Shown here: piece by piece, positions 1-6,111 of the stretch
Numbering within the stretch: the first letter of the stretch is position 1
How the letters are laid out: every line of letters begins with the position of its first letter
Translations under genes and position numbers: made by a program
Source: a virus
Reading direction: 5' to 3' (one strand)
IMG/VR virus record: IMGVR_UViG_3300025138_000025
Span: 24,166 to 88,165 of that record
DNA length: 64,000 bases
Notes under the pieces: model-generated
Databases searched by the model: none
What the model was told of the DNA's origin: nothing
Seen by the model: the letters and a program-made list of their open reading frames with translations, nothing else

Positions 1-1
1 C

Positions 2-277
2 GAAGATGAGTTCATTTGCGACATCAATGATGTAAGTGAGAGACTTATTATGGCAAGTATGAAGTATGCTTACAACACAATCGACGAACCAACATACAAC
101 TATATGCTAGAGGTTATCTACGACCACTTAGTAGACACACTAAAAGAACGCATCAAAGATGCAGTAGACCAACAGCGACCACATAATATTACTAAAGGTA
201 ATTTATGGAACAGCGAAACAAAAGAGTTTGATAAGGTCAGTGACTTTATGAGACAGAGACAAACAGAATTATTTTAA
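2..277 (+). CDS. Hypothetical protein, 5' end cut by window edge
   Basis: The reading frame is open from the first bases of the window, so the gene starts further left. The internal ATG at 50 is not necessarily the start. The visible 91 residues are charged and probably helical, with no domain I recognise. The gene is followed 10 bp later by another small plus-strand gene with its own AGGAG site, which indicates one operon. Function unknown. Confidence 0.6.
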   Translation, partial: EDEFICDINDVSERLIMASMKYAYNTIDEPTYNYMLEVIYDHLVDTLKERIKDAVDQQRPHNITKGNLWNSETKEFDKVSDFMRQRQTELF

Positions 278-287
278 GGAGAGCGTA

Positions 288-512
288 ATGCCAACAAAAT
301 TCAAACAATCAGAAAAAGTGTTTAAGCGTGGAGTGAAAGCGTCTAAACTAAAAGACAAGCACTTCTATATCAAAGATGTGAACAAGGACGAACTGTTCAA
401 GTGCATTAATGAAGATAGAACAAAGCCAAAGCAAAGACAAAAGTGTCTAAATGAGTTGGCGAGACGAGGCATCCAAATTAACTGGGTAGAGCCAAGTGAG
501 GTGACGACATGA
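288..512 (+). CDS. Small basic hypothetical protein
   Basis: A 74-residue Lys/Arg-rich protein preceded by a good ribosome site (AAGGAGAG, about 7 nt before the ATG). Its TGA stop overlaps the next ATG (ATGA), which suggests translational coupling. I see no recognisable domain. The high basic content could fit nucleic-acid binding, but that is inference. Confidence 0.65.
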   Translation: MPTKFKQSEKVFKRGVKASKLKDKHFYIKDVNKDELFKCINEDRTKPKQRQKCLNELARRGIQINWVEPSEVTT

Positions 513-646
513 GATGGGGTGGAAAGACACAACACATTAGTGTAAAAAAGAAAACATCACAAGGCGATAGCCACAACAGAGTGAGTCTTAACATGAACAA
601 GAACAAAAAGCGTTCATTCAAGAAGTACAAAGGTCAGGGCAGATAA
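509..646 (+). CDS. Tiny basic protein (45 aa)
   Basis: A 45-residue ORF that starts in an ATGA overlap with the upstream gene and ends in a TAATG overlap with the downstream one. It is rich in Lys, Arg and Asn and has no domain I recognise. The tight overlap on both sides is the main support that it is real. Confidence 0.5.
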   Translation: MRWGGKTQHISVKKKTSQGDSHNRVSLNMNKNKKRSFKKYKGQGR

Positions 647-723
647 TGTTCGGATTCGAAGTATATTTTCTAATCGCAGTGCTGCTATTCATAGTGGCAC
701 TCAACTTACCAAGGTGGTGGTAA
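646..723 (+). CDS. Tiny single-span membrane protein (25 aa)
   Basis: A 25-residue ORF starting in a TAATG overlap. Residues 5-20 form one hydrophobic segment (Tyr-Phe-Leu-Ile followed by Val-Leu-Leu-Phe-Ile-Val), and the tail is Arg-Trp-Trp. It would insert in the inner membrane. Many phages carry such tiny host-takeover or lysis-related membrane peptides; no specific role can be given. Confidence 0.45.
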   Translation: MFGFEVYFLIAVLLFIVALNLPRWW

Positions 724-724
724 T

Positions 725-943
725 ATGGGTAAAGTAATACAATTTCCTACAGTAACGGAAGCAAAGAAACTTCGTGATGCACTACAAGAGTGCGAACACG
801 AAATAAAGTTGTGCCTAAATGATTTGGCAGAACTAAACGATATGGTCGTAGACCTCACAATGGAGTATGAAATCATGCTTAATAGATTGTGTGAATTAAA
901 TGGCATTAGATTGCCAGAGGAGTTAAAGTTAGAAGATGATTAA
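725..943 (+). CDS. Small coiled-coil hypothetical protein
   Basis: A 72-residue protein with an MGKVIQFP start. The Leu/Glu-rich middle is likely a short coiled coil (about residues 12-58) and the tail is acidic. The start is the first ATG after the upstream TAA. It overlaps the next gene by 8 nt. Function unknown. Confidence 0.6.
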   Translation: MGKVIQFPTVTEAKKLRDALQECEHEIKLCLNDLAELNDMVVDLTMEYEIMLNRLCELNGIRLPEELKLEDD

Positions 944-1214
944 AGGTAGTATGATGTATGACCAGCATGGTCGTAAGCGTAAAGTAAAGAAACTATACGC
1001 AAGTAAGAAAGCGACACCTAATTTCGCTAAACAAGAAACAAAAACATTTAAGAGTACGAAGGACATCCCTAGTATGCCGATTGGAGAATACAAGACACCA
1101 ACGGACAACTCTTACAAACAAGAAGTATCAAAGCAATATACGGTATCAGTTGCTTATAATAAAGGTGCATATCAAGTGATACCAAGACAAGAGGTAAAAG
1201 ACATTGGCAAATAA
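936..1214 (+). CDS. Conserved marine-phage-type hypothetical protein
   Basis: A 92-residue protein with a basic N-terminal patch (HGRKRKVKK, about residues 11-19). Its C-terminal half holds a SYKQEVSKQYTVSVAYNKG segment, a pattern I associate with small uncharacterised proteins of marine T4-like phages (recall only, not searched). It overlaps both neighbours, so it belongs to the same operon. Function unknown. Confidence 0.6.
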   Translation: MIKGSMMYDQHGRKRKVKKLYASKKATPNFAKQETKTFKSTKDIPSMPIGEYKTPTDNSYKQEVSKQYTVSVAYNKGAYQVIPRQEVKDIGK

Positions 1215-1461
1215 ATACAATAGACATTACGCAGTAGGTATGTGGGCGAATGGAAGTAAGATAACAAACATACAGTATCCAAGTGATACTAAACAAGCGT
1301 GGCAGGGAGAATGTCCTGCTAGAAACACGATACATATGTTCGTGAAGTTAGAAAATGGTACAGTTCTTCGAGATGACGAATTGATACTAGACAGAAAGAA
1401 GTGGGAAGCACTTCAGGATATGGAGAAGTTCATATCCGATATAAGTGAAGGAGTGGCGTAA
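1204..1461 (+). CDS. Hypothetical protein, TTG start likely
   Basis: The frame opens with a TTG at 1204 about 10 nt after an AGAGG site and overlaps the upstream gene by 11 nt. The alternative is the in-frame ATG at 1240, which would cut 12 residues. I prefer TTG because of the ribosome site and the overlap pattern in this region. The 85-residue protein shows no domain I recognise. Its last base is the first base of the mazG ATG. Confidence 0.55.
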   Translation: MANKYNRHYAVGMWANGSKITNIQYPSDTKQAWQGECPARNTIHMFVKLENGTVLRDDELILDRKKWEALQDMEKFISDISEGVA

Positions 1462-1895
1462 TGAGTAAGATAAACGACTATGCAAAGTTTGTAGACCAGT
1501 GCACATCCGAAACAAGTAAAGATACTACTAAAATGTGCGATAGACTAGACAAACTAATGGGAAACCACACTATGCAGAATGGAGTAATGATTGACTGTGA
1601 AATAGACATGGCAAGACTAATGACTGCACTTATAGGCATGATGGCTGAGAGTGGAGAGTTTGCTGAAGTAGTGAAGAAAAAAGTATTCCAAAACAACACA
1701 CAGTTCACAAACGACGAGATTTTTCACATGAAAAGAGAGTTAGGAGATGTGTTGTGGTATTGGGTACAGGGATGCAAAGCCCTTGGCTTTACCCCCGAAG
1801 AAGTGATGGACGAGAACATCAGAAAACTAGAGAAGCGTTATCCTAATGGCTTCGAGGTAATTAGAAGTGAAGTAAGACAGGAAGGTGACATATGA
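1461..1895 (+). CDS. mazG: MazG-like nucleotide pyrophosphohydrolase
   Basis: MazG-family enzymes hydrolyse (d)NTPs to monophosphates and pyrophosphate. The all-alpha MazG signature is visible: an ExxE pair at residues 63-66 and an ExxD pair at 93-96 (within KRELGDVLWYW), which coordinate Mg2+. The length, 144 residues, fits single-domain phage MazG. Phage MazG has been proposed to lower ppGpp or to clean or recycle nucleotides for phage replication; which substrate applies here is unknown. It sits in a chain of small genes, and its stop overlaps the next ATG (ATGA). Confidence 0.85.
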   Translation: MSKINDYAKFVDQCTSETSKDTTKMCDRLDKLMGNHTMQNGVMIDCEIDMARLMTALIGMMAESGEFAEVVKKKVFQNNTQFTNDEIFHMKRELGDVLWYWVQGCKALGFTPEEVMDENIRKLEKRYPNGFEVIRSEVRQEGDI

Positions 1896-1981
1896 TAGAT
1901 ATGATTATAAACTTCTTTGCTGTAATAGGCTTTGGAACGAGTGCTTTTGGTTTATATATACTATGGGAGAACTTTAAATAA
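1892..1981 (+). CDS. Tiny membrane protein (29 aa)
   Basis: A 29-residue ORF in ATGA overlap with mazG and TAATG overlap with the next gene. Almost all of it is hydrophobic (residues 4-25), ending in a short polar WENFK tail. It is probably a single-pass inner-membrane peptide of unknown role. Confidence 0.45.
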   Translation: MIDMIINFFAVIGFGTSAFGLYILWENFK

Positions 1982-2601
1982 TGGCAAATCATGTATATTT
2001 TAACATTACTGAGCATGAAGCTGAAGTAATGGACAAATTAGTAAAAACTGAGGAAAGAACCGTAACCACCAACTGGTCAGGAGAACCCATAGAGCCATAT
2101 ACAGTAACAGAAATCGTAGAACTAGAAGAACAACCTTTTATGCCTAACGATTGTACTGACGATACCATGTATGATTGGTATATGAATAATGTAGGAGCCA
2201 AGTGGTGTCATTTAGAAGACCACGATGACGGTACATTATCAGGTTATAGTGCTTGGAGTCCTCCAACAGAAATGTTTGAGCATTTATCAGTAGCAATTAG
2301 TAACAAATGTGGACACAGTGTGTTTACTAGAATGACTTATGAAGATGAGTTCAGAAACTTTGTAGGAGTTGCTACCTGTGAAACAGAAATGCTCGATGGA
2401 GAGTGGATAGCTGTCCTAGATTATGAAGAAATCGAAGGTGAAGACATAAATATTCGCTTCAAAGAGGAATATCCAGACATAGACATTGATGCAGAAGACT
2501 TTGACTGGCATGGAGAGTACGAAACCGAAGATGGAAGTGTATATCCTAATGAAGTGTGCGACGACTATGTGTACAACTTCTTTGATAGAGGAGAGTGGTA
2601 A
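1981..2601 (+). CDS. Api92/YubB-like (DUF1281-type) acidic protein
   Basis: A 206-residue, strongly acidic protein. The MANHVYFNI start, a Cys-Thr-Asp-Asp region, an NVGAKW segment around residue 70 and a WSPP segment around 92 match what I remember of the Api92/YubB (DUF1281) family, which has a ferredoxin-like fold and is common on phages and plasmids. Its biochemical role is unknown. The last 60 residues are exceptionally rich in Asp and Glu. The start overlaps the previous stop. Confidence 0.55.
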   Translation: MANHVYFNITEHEAEVMDKLVKTEERTVTTNWSGEPIEPYTVTEIVELEEQPFMPNDCTDDTMYDWYMNNVGAKWCHLEDHDDGTLSGYSAWSPPTEMFEHLSVAISNKCGHSVFTRMTYEDEFRNFVGVATCETEMLDGEWIAVLDYEEIEGEDINIRFKEEYPDIDIDAEDFDWHGEYETEDGSVYPNEVCDDYVYNFFDRGEW

Positions 2602-2861
2602 TGAGTCAATACGACAGTATAGTAGAGAAACAACGCCTACTACTAGAAGCAGAGGAGTGGTCAACAAAAGTTAAACTCATTCATGCACACAGTGTAGGTT
2701 CGATGTGGTATGATGACACTAACAATACCGAAAAAGTAATAGACCTAGAGTACTGGAACGGAACTGTATTGAGAGAGATTATCAGTACTGGAGAGAAGAA
2801 GTGGTTCGGAGAACAACTAGTAGGAGAGGAGTTAGTAGATGCATACCAAAGAAACAGCTAG
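2601..2861 (+). CDS. Hypothetical protein
   Basis: The ATG at 2601 overlaps the upstream TAA and follows a GGAGAG site. An in-frame GTG at 2595 would add only two residues and is less likely. The 86-residue protein is acidic, with an N-terminal helix and a Trp-rich middle. I do not recognise it. Confidence 0.55.
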   Translation: MSQYDSIVEKQRLLLEAEEWSTKVKLIHAHSVGSMWYDDTNNTEKVIDLEYWNGTVLREIISTGEKKWFGEQLVGEELVDAYQRNS

Positions 2862-2994
2862 AGAAGAACAGTTCTGGAATTGGGAAGAACAGTATGGAAC
2901 TGAAGAAGCTATTGAAGTAGCAGCAGAGGAGTGGGGAATGTCAACCCACAGAGTTAAAACACAAATCAAAAAATGGGAGGATGCATGGCATTAA
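2839..2994 (+). CDS. Small HTH-like acidic protein (51 aa)
   Basis: A 51-residue ORF overlapping both neighbours. Residues 21-48 (Glu-Ala-Ile-Glu-Val-Ala-Ala-Glu-Glu-Trp-Gly-Met-Ser followed by a basic helix) read like a helix-turn-helix of the kind in the SANT/HTH proteins nearby. It could be a small DNA-binding protein. Support is weak: pattern and tight packing only. Confidence 0.45.
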   Translation: MHTKETAREEQFWNWEEQYGTEEAIEVAAEEWGMSTHRVKTQIKKWEDAWH

Positions 2995-3317
2995 ACTACA
3001 CAGAAGAACAGGTATCTAGAATGATACAAGAATATACTGAAAGCCCTACTAGAGAAACAGTAGAGAACTTAGCACAAGAATTTAACAAGAGTGTGAAGTC
3101 GATAATAGGTAAGTTATCAAGAGAAGGTGTATACAAAAAGACAGAATATGTTACCAAAACTGGAGAGAAACCAGTAACTAAGTCCCAGCTGGTGCTTAGC
3201 ATTGCTGAGGAATTAAATGAGGATTACGAAAGTTTCAAAGGGCTAGACAAAGCTCCGAAAGAAGCTCTTAAAGTTTTACTCGAGTCAATAGAAGAAATTA
3301 AACTAGGAGAGATATGA
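2985..3317 (+). CDS. HTH/SANT-like regulator (conserved phage family)
   Basis: The start chosen is the ATG at 2985, placed 5 nt after GGGAGG; an upstream in-frame ATG at 2973 lacks a ribosome site. The 110-residue protein opens with Tyr-Thr-Glu-Glu-Gln, then a helix-turn-helix of the pattern ENLAQEFNKSVKSIIGKLSREGVY (about residues 27-50, seen directly), as in SANT/Myb-like domains. A helical C-terminal domain follows (about 65-108). I recall similar proteins in marine T4-like phages. It probably binds DNA; the target is unknown. It is one of several related HTH proteins in this window. Confidence 0.65.
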   Translation: MALNYTEEQVSRMIQEYTESPTRETVENLAQEFNKSVKSIIGKLSREGVYKKTEYVTKTGEKPVTKSQLVLSIAEELNEDYESFKGLDKAPKEALKVLLESIEEIKLGEI

Positions 3318-3520
3318 GAGTAGCAAAACTAACTAAAGATAGAAGAAATGACAAGCTTATTTCAGTGAATGGACTATATGCAGAAGCATTAGGTCTTATC
3401 GAAACCCCAACGGGGTTCCAGATGCGTTTAAAATTCGCTAATGGACATAGAGAAACAGTTGAGACTCAAAGAATCCGTATCTTACAAGATACATCAATAC
3501 TAAGAAGTCCTAACGCATAG
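3314..3520 (+). CDS. Small basic hypothetical protein
   Basis: A 68-residue protein in ATGA overlap with the HTH gene, and the last gene before the terminator at 3550. A beta-rich middle (Leu-Ile-Glu-Thr-Pro-Thr-Gly-Phe-Gln-Met-Arg-Leu) might be a small barrel. Function unknown. Confidence 0.6.
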   Translation: MRVAKLTKDRRNDKLISVNGLYAEALGLIETPTGFQMRLKFANGHRETVETQRIRILQDTSILRSPNA

Positions 3521-3549
3521 CAGCTAAAGAAAGAGATTGTGTAAATTAT

Positions 3550-3573
3550 GCCTAACTTATGTTGGGCTTTTTT
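3550..3573 (+). terminator. Intrinsic terminator of the first plus-strand operon
   Basis: GCCTAAC (3550-3556), loop TTAT, GTTGGGC (3561-3567), then six T. The 7-bp stem has one G-T wobble. It lies 30 bp after the last gene of the left operon. Confidence 0.8.
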
Positions 3574-3579
3574 ACGCCT

Positions 3580-3851
3580 TTAAAAAATTTTGGTTGGTGG
3601 AAGTTCCTTGAATTGGAGAGAAGTTTGTAGTAAGTAGTTATGTTGTTATTGGTTTGTTAGACTTGAGTAAGTCATTAAGAATGCTTTAGATTATGCTTGG
3701 TTATCTTGTATGATTTGGTTTATACAATCAATGGATAGCTTTTCTTCATAGTTAGGGACTCCATATATCCGCTTACGCTCCTATATGTCGATTCCCAGAT
3801 TGGAAGTAGCATCCATAATAGGTAGTTTGTATTGGCTTATAATCTAAATTA
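3580..3851 (-). ncRNA. Candidate structured non-coding RNA
   Basis: This stretch has no credible ORF on either strand. It lies directly downstream of a minus-strand promoter (3858-3886). On the minus strand it folds into a layered hairpin (forward 3755-3796): GGGA pairs with TCCC, CATATA with TATATG, and GC with GC closing a GTAA (GNRA) tetraloop, with symmetric GGA/GGA purine loops between. Further on are a TTGTAT/ATACAA stem and a GACTT/AAGTC stem. The 3' end is unclear; it may end near the hairpin at 3550-3567. No family recognised. Confidence 0.45.
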
Positions 3852-3857
3852 TGATTT

Positions 3858-3886
3858 ATTATATCACAGTTTTTATCATAAAGCAA
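3858..3886 (-). promoter_or_regulatory. Minus-strand sigma-70-type promoter for the candidate RNA
   Basis: Read on the minus strand: TTGCTT, 17 bp, TATAAT, with the upstream extension AAAAACAGTTC that the other promoters of this window share. The start site would be near 3851, and no start codon with a usable ORF follows. Confidence 0.6.
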
Positions 3887-3989
3887 GAACTGTTTTTCTC
3901 AGGGGTATGATTTATGGGGTTGGTATGGGTTCTATTAATGATAAAATATATTAGTATTGCAGATGGTAGTAGTGTTTCTACGAGATTGA

Positions 3990-4250
3990 CTACCTTGTTC
4001 TGCTACCTCGATTTTTCTTTTTTGGAACTGTTCTAAACTTTTTTCGAGCTTCAAGAAGTTCTGTCTCTTTTTGTAAGTCTCTAGTTCGTTTTCTTGTTGT
4101 GCTTTTATTGTGTTCATATTTAATGGCAGATGGTTTTGAGTAGTGCTGTCTTGCACGACACTCTTCCTTGATTCCTGCGTTATCACACTTGCGTCTGAAT
4201 ATTCTAATTGCCTTTTCAATGGGCATGGACTTACAATCAATACTCGGCAT
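3990..4250 (-). CDS. rpsU: Phage-encoded ribosomal protein bS21
   Basis: An 86-residue very basic protein that reads as a bS21 homologue. It has a short N-terminal strand, the helix pattern AIRIFRRKCDNAGIKEECRAR (one residue longer than quoted limits, positions about 11-31), then a HYSKPS turn and a long Lys/Arg-rich C-terminal helix. The start is the ATG ending at 4250, preceded by AGGAG on the minus strand. bS21 is a small-subunit protein that contacts the anti-Shine-Dalgarno region. Phage copies are known and are thought to replace or modify host bS21 to favour phage mRNAs. It overlaps the SANT-like gene by 14 bp and shares its promoter. Confidence 0.85.
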   Translation of the reverse strand: MPSIDCKSMPIEKAIRIFRRKCDNAGIKEECRARQHYSKPSAIKYEHNKSTTRKRTRDLQKETELLEARKKFRTVPKKKNRGSRTR

Positions 4251-4485
4251 CAGCTCTCCTATATTTAGTTCTATCACGATGCACTTTTGTCGATGCATGG
4301 GGAGGAGTTTCTTTTCTTACTCGAATATCACTCCTAGAGTTGAAAGTCCATCCTCTTTTCCTTAGATAGTATATCTGTGAGGCGATATTTGAAGGACTGC
4401 GACCCAGTTTGGATGCAATATCTTCTGTTGACATATCATTATAGTGCCTTTTCAAAAATTGTTTTTCATCAGTTGTCCATTTCAT
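4237..4485 (-). CDS. SANT/Myb-like HTH protein
   Basis: An 82-residue protein. Residues 1-47 are a SANT/Myb-like helix-turn-helix: a WTTDEKQFLKRHY first helix, then DIASKLGRSPSNIASQI and a KRGW end. The C-terminal part is basic and unstructured. The ATG lies only 6 nt after the TATAAT of its promoter, so the mRNA is probably leaderless. It is first in a two-gene minus-strand operon with bS21, divergent from the plus-strand genes at 4587. Likely a DNA-binding regulator; the target is unknown. Confidence 0.7.
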   Translation of the reverse strand: MKWTTDEKQFLKRHYNDMSTEDIASKLGRSPSNIASQIYYLRKRGWTFNSRSDIRVRKETPPHASTKVHRDRTKYRRADAEY

Positions 4486-4491
4486 AAGTAT

Positions 4492-4520
4492 ATTATATCT
4501 AATTTTTTTATTCGTGTCAA
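4492..4520 (-). promoter_or_regulatory. Minus-strand promoter, SANT-bS21 operon
   Basis: TTGACA (complement of 4515-4520), 17 bp, TATAAT (complement of 4492-4497), with AAAAATAGTTC upstream. The start codon is 6 nt after the -10 box. The -35 box lies 31 bp from that of the divergent promoter at 4552, so the two may be co-regulated. Confidence 0.85.
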
Positions 4521-4551
4521 GAACTATTTTTGGCTGGGTTATAGATTATTC

Positions 4552-4580
4552 TTGACAAGAGGTCTGAAAATTGATATAAT
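4552..4580 (+). promoter_or_regulatory. Plus-strand promoter, divergent from the bS21 operon
   Basis: TTGACA 4552-4557, 17 bp, TATAAT 4575-4580. The ATG of the next ORF is at 4587, which leaves a leader of about zero. Confidence 0.85.
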
Positions 4581-4586
4581 ATTGGA

Positions 4587-4733
4587 ATGATAGAAACAAT
4601 AGATATAAATTACATTATTATTTTAATCTGCTCTATGGGTATATCTTACACCATTGGAAAACAGTTTGGAATAGAGTCAACGATTGATTTTCTGGAGTCA
4701 GAAGGTATAATCGAGTTTGACAGCGAAAAATAA
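4587..4733 (+). CDS. Small membrane protein from a leaderless mRNA
   Basis: A 48-residue ORF. Residues 8-22 are a hydrophobic span (Asn-Tyr-Ile-Ile-Ile-Leu-Ile-Cys); the C-terminal half is acidic and would face the cytoplasm. There is no ribosome site; the ATG sits 6 nt past a perfect -10 box. Its own strong promoter argues that it is a real, probably early, gene. Function unknown. Confidence 0.6.
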   Translation: MIETIDINYIIILICSMGISYTIGKQFGIESTIDFLESEGIIEFDSEK

Positions 4734-4736
4734 TTC

Positions 4737-4765
4737 TTGACATAAAGGTTAAATTTTGATATAAT
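4737..4765 (+). promoter_or_regulatory. Promoter of the hsp20-lysis operon
   Basis: TTGACA 4737-4742, 17 bp, TATAAT 4760-4765, with AAAAATAATTC upstream. A leader of nearly 90 nt follows. Confidence 0.85.
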
Positions 4766-4771
4766 TATTTT

Positions 4772-4859
4772 GTAAGTGGAATATTTCACTTACTTTTTGG
4801 CGCTTTGACCGAGAGGCAAGGCAAAGTAATACTGAAAAGATTATTTGGAGGAAAATATT
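4772..4859 (+). promoter_or_regulatory. Structured 5' leader of hsp20
   Basis: The predicted transcript opens with a perfect 7-bp hairpin (GTAAGTG 4772-4778, CACTTAC 4787-4793) followed by five T. A second possible stem pairs CTTTG (4803-4807) with CAAAG (4822-4826). The GGAGG ribosome site is at 4847-4851. The first hairpin could be a 5' stabiliser or an early attenuator. No thermosensor pairing with the ribosome site is obvious. Confidence 0.45.
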
Positions 4860-5240
4860 ATGAGTATTGATTTAACTAAATTTTGGCTTGGATTAGATAA
4901 TGGGCTTATGCCGTCTTATACGGAGAGTTCTTATCCTAGATATAACTTAATTGAAAGTGGCAGTGGATTTCGAATAGATGTCGCTGTGCCAGGTTGGAAT
5001 AAAACGGAACTGGAGATTATCGCTGATGGCGAGGAACTCCATATCAAGGGAAACAAACAACACAAACTAGATGAGGGAGAAGTATTTCTTCATCAAGGAC
5101 TAAGTTTAAAAAGCTTTGAGAGAAGATTTATTCTTAATCCTGATTTACAAGTAACTAATGTGAATCTACAAGACGGATTATTAACGATACAACTAACTCG
5201 GACTCCAAACTCTAAAAGGAAAATATTGGAGATAAAATGA
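4860..5240 (+). CDS. Small heat-shock protein (Hsp20/alpha-crystallin)
   Basis: Small heat-shock proteins are ATP-independent holdases that bind unfolding proteins in the cytoplasm. The 126-residue protein has the alpha-crystallin domain over about residues 26-125: YNLIESGSGFRIDVAVPGW strands, an FERRF segment (86-90) and the conserved DGLLTI turn (105-110). The start chosen is the ATG at 4860, 8 nt after GGAGG; the in-frame TTG at 4845 lies upstream of the ribosome site. Hsp20 genes are a hallmark of marine T4-like phages, where a role in virion assembly or host stress is supposed. It heads an operon reaching into the lysis genes. Confidence 0.9.
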   Translation: MSIDLTKFWLGLDNGLMPSYTESSYPRYNLIESGSGFRIDVAVPGWNKTELEIIADGEELHIKGNKQHKLDEGEVFLHQGLSLKSFERRFILNPDLQVTNVNLQDGLLTIQLTRTPNSKRKILEIK

Positions 5241-5362
5241 AAGCACTAGCTTTTAAAGTTCGAGATGGAATAGACAAGTGTGATGTCGAAGCAATAGGAG
5301 AAGTAGTTATACTAACATGTATGGCTGCAATAACCTTCTTAGCAATGGCACCACTTGTTTAA
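5237..5362 (+). CDS. Small single-span membrane protein (41 aa)
   Basis: A 41-residue ORF in ATGA overlap with hsp20. Residues 22-40 form a hydrophobic helix. A hairpin (5381-5400) and then the endolysin follow. A lysis-related role is possible from the position but not shown. Confidence 0.5.
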   Translation: MKALAFKVRDGIDKCDVEAIGEVVILTCMAAITFLAMAPLV

Positions 5363-5380
5363 CAAGTTGACGAACATGAT

Positions 5381-5400
5381 GGGGAAGTGTAAGCTTCCCC
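5381..5400 (+). terminator. Strong hairpin before the endolysin (partial terminator or mRNA structure)
   Basis: GGGGAAG (5381-5387), loop TGTAAG, CTTCCCC (5394-5400), followed by AACTTTTA. The stem is a perfect 7 bp, but the T tract is broken. It may terminate partly, or delay expression of the endolysin that starts 30 nt later. Confidence 0.5.
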
Positions 5401-5429
5401 AACTTTTACGACTACTAACAGGAAAAACT

Positions 5430-5873
5430 ATGACAATATCAGAAGAAGGCAAAAGCCTTATTAAAAAATTTGAAGGATGCGAACTCACAGCATATAAATG
5501 TGCAGCAGGAGTTCCAACGATAGGATATGGACATATCAAAGGCGTAAGCATGGGTGATACCATAACACAAGAACAAGCAGACGAGATGTTTAACCACGAA
5601 ATGCACGAATACGAAACTTATGTGAACACAGCGGTAACGGTTCCACTTTCTCAAAATCAATACGACGCTATTGTGTCTTGGGTGTTCAATCTCGGTAATG
5701 GAAATCTCTTAGCTTCAACAATGTTGAAAGTCATCAACTCTGGCGACCATGCTGGAGTGCCTGCTCAAATCAAAAGGTGGAACAAAGCAGGTGGAAAGGT
5801 CTTAGACGGCTTAGTACGAAGAAGAGAAGCAGAAGCATTACTCTATCAAGGAGCAATCTGGGAACATGTCTAA
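5430..5873 (+). CDS. Endolysin (phage lysozyme, GH24 type)
   Basis: A muramidase that cleaves peptidoglycan at the end of infection. The lambdoid/T4 lysozyme signature is complete: catalytic Glu15 in KKFEG, Cys24 in the Asp/Cys position, Thr30 in GVPTIGYGH (E-8-C-5-T spacing). An RWNKAGG and a GLVRRREAE segment near the C-terminus are typical. The start chosen is the ATG at 5430 after AGGAA; the upstream in-frame codons run through the hairpin. The 147 residues are the usual length. There is no signal peptide, so a holin is expected to release it. It overlaps the next gene by 8 nt. Confidence 0.9.
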   Translation: MTISEEGKSLIKKFEGCELTAYKCAAGVPTIGYGHIKGVSMGDTITQEQADEMFNHEMHEYETYVNTAVTVPLSQNQYDAIVSWVFNLGNGNLLASTMLKVINSGDHAGVPAQIKRWNKAGGKVLDGLVRRREAEALLYQGAIWEHV

Positions 5874-6111
5874 GCAAGAGTTTTTAGAGAAGTTAAATGA
5901 TTGGTGGTTCTGGTTTAAGAACCTATTTCTATCTTATTACGAACTCACAGTGAGTTATAATTCAATATACGGCGATGCAGATGATGAAACATTCGTAGTC
6001 GCAAAGTTTTATAAGAAGCAAGATAAATATCTTCAGTTCAAAACCGAAGATGGCGATATAGTAGAAATACGAGGAGCTGAAGGGCTCAATTATAAAATTA
6101 AGGAGTTATAA
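5866..6111 (+). CDS. Conserved marine-phage-type protein in the lysis module
   Basis: An 81-residue protein with an amphipathic Trp/Phe-rich N-terminus (residues 11-25) that may lie on the membrane, then a beta-rich domain containing YGDADDETFVV and a DGDIVEIRGAEGLNY end. I recall similar small proteins next to lysis genes in marine T4-like phages, but no function is known. It overlaps the endolysin and ends on the first base of the next ATG. Confidence 0.6.
   Translation: MSKQEFLEKLNDWWFWFKNLFLSYYELTVSYNSIYGDADDETFVVAKFYKKQDKYLQFKTEDGDIVEIRGAEGLNYKIKEL

Noticed and set aside
3755-3830. Glutamine riboswitch (glnA/Downstream-peptide) because of GGAAGTAG on the plus strand
   Set aside because: The other conserved parts of that motif are absent and no gene follows in the right place; the minus-strand fold fits better.
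3961-3995. GGTAGT...ACTACC hairpin at the end of bS21 as a terminator
   Set aside because: The loop is about 18 nt, the stem covers the stop codon and no T tract follows on the minus strand.
3935-4240. A 101-codon minus-strand ORF in another frame of the bS21 region
   Set aside because: The overlapping frame encodes a clear bS21 with ribosome site; this one has no recognisable features.
4800-4830. tRNA-Ser/Leu-like D-arm sequence (GACCGAGAGGCAAGGC) in the hsp20 leader
   Set aside because: No anticodon stem, T-arm or acceptor pairing follows; the bases run straight into the hsp20 ribosome site.
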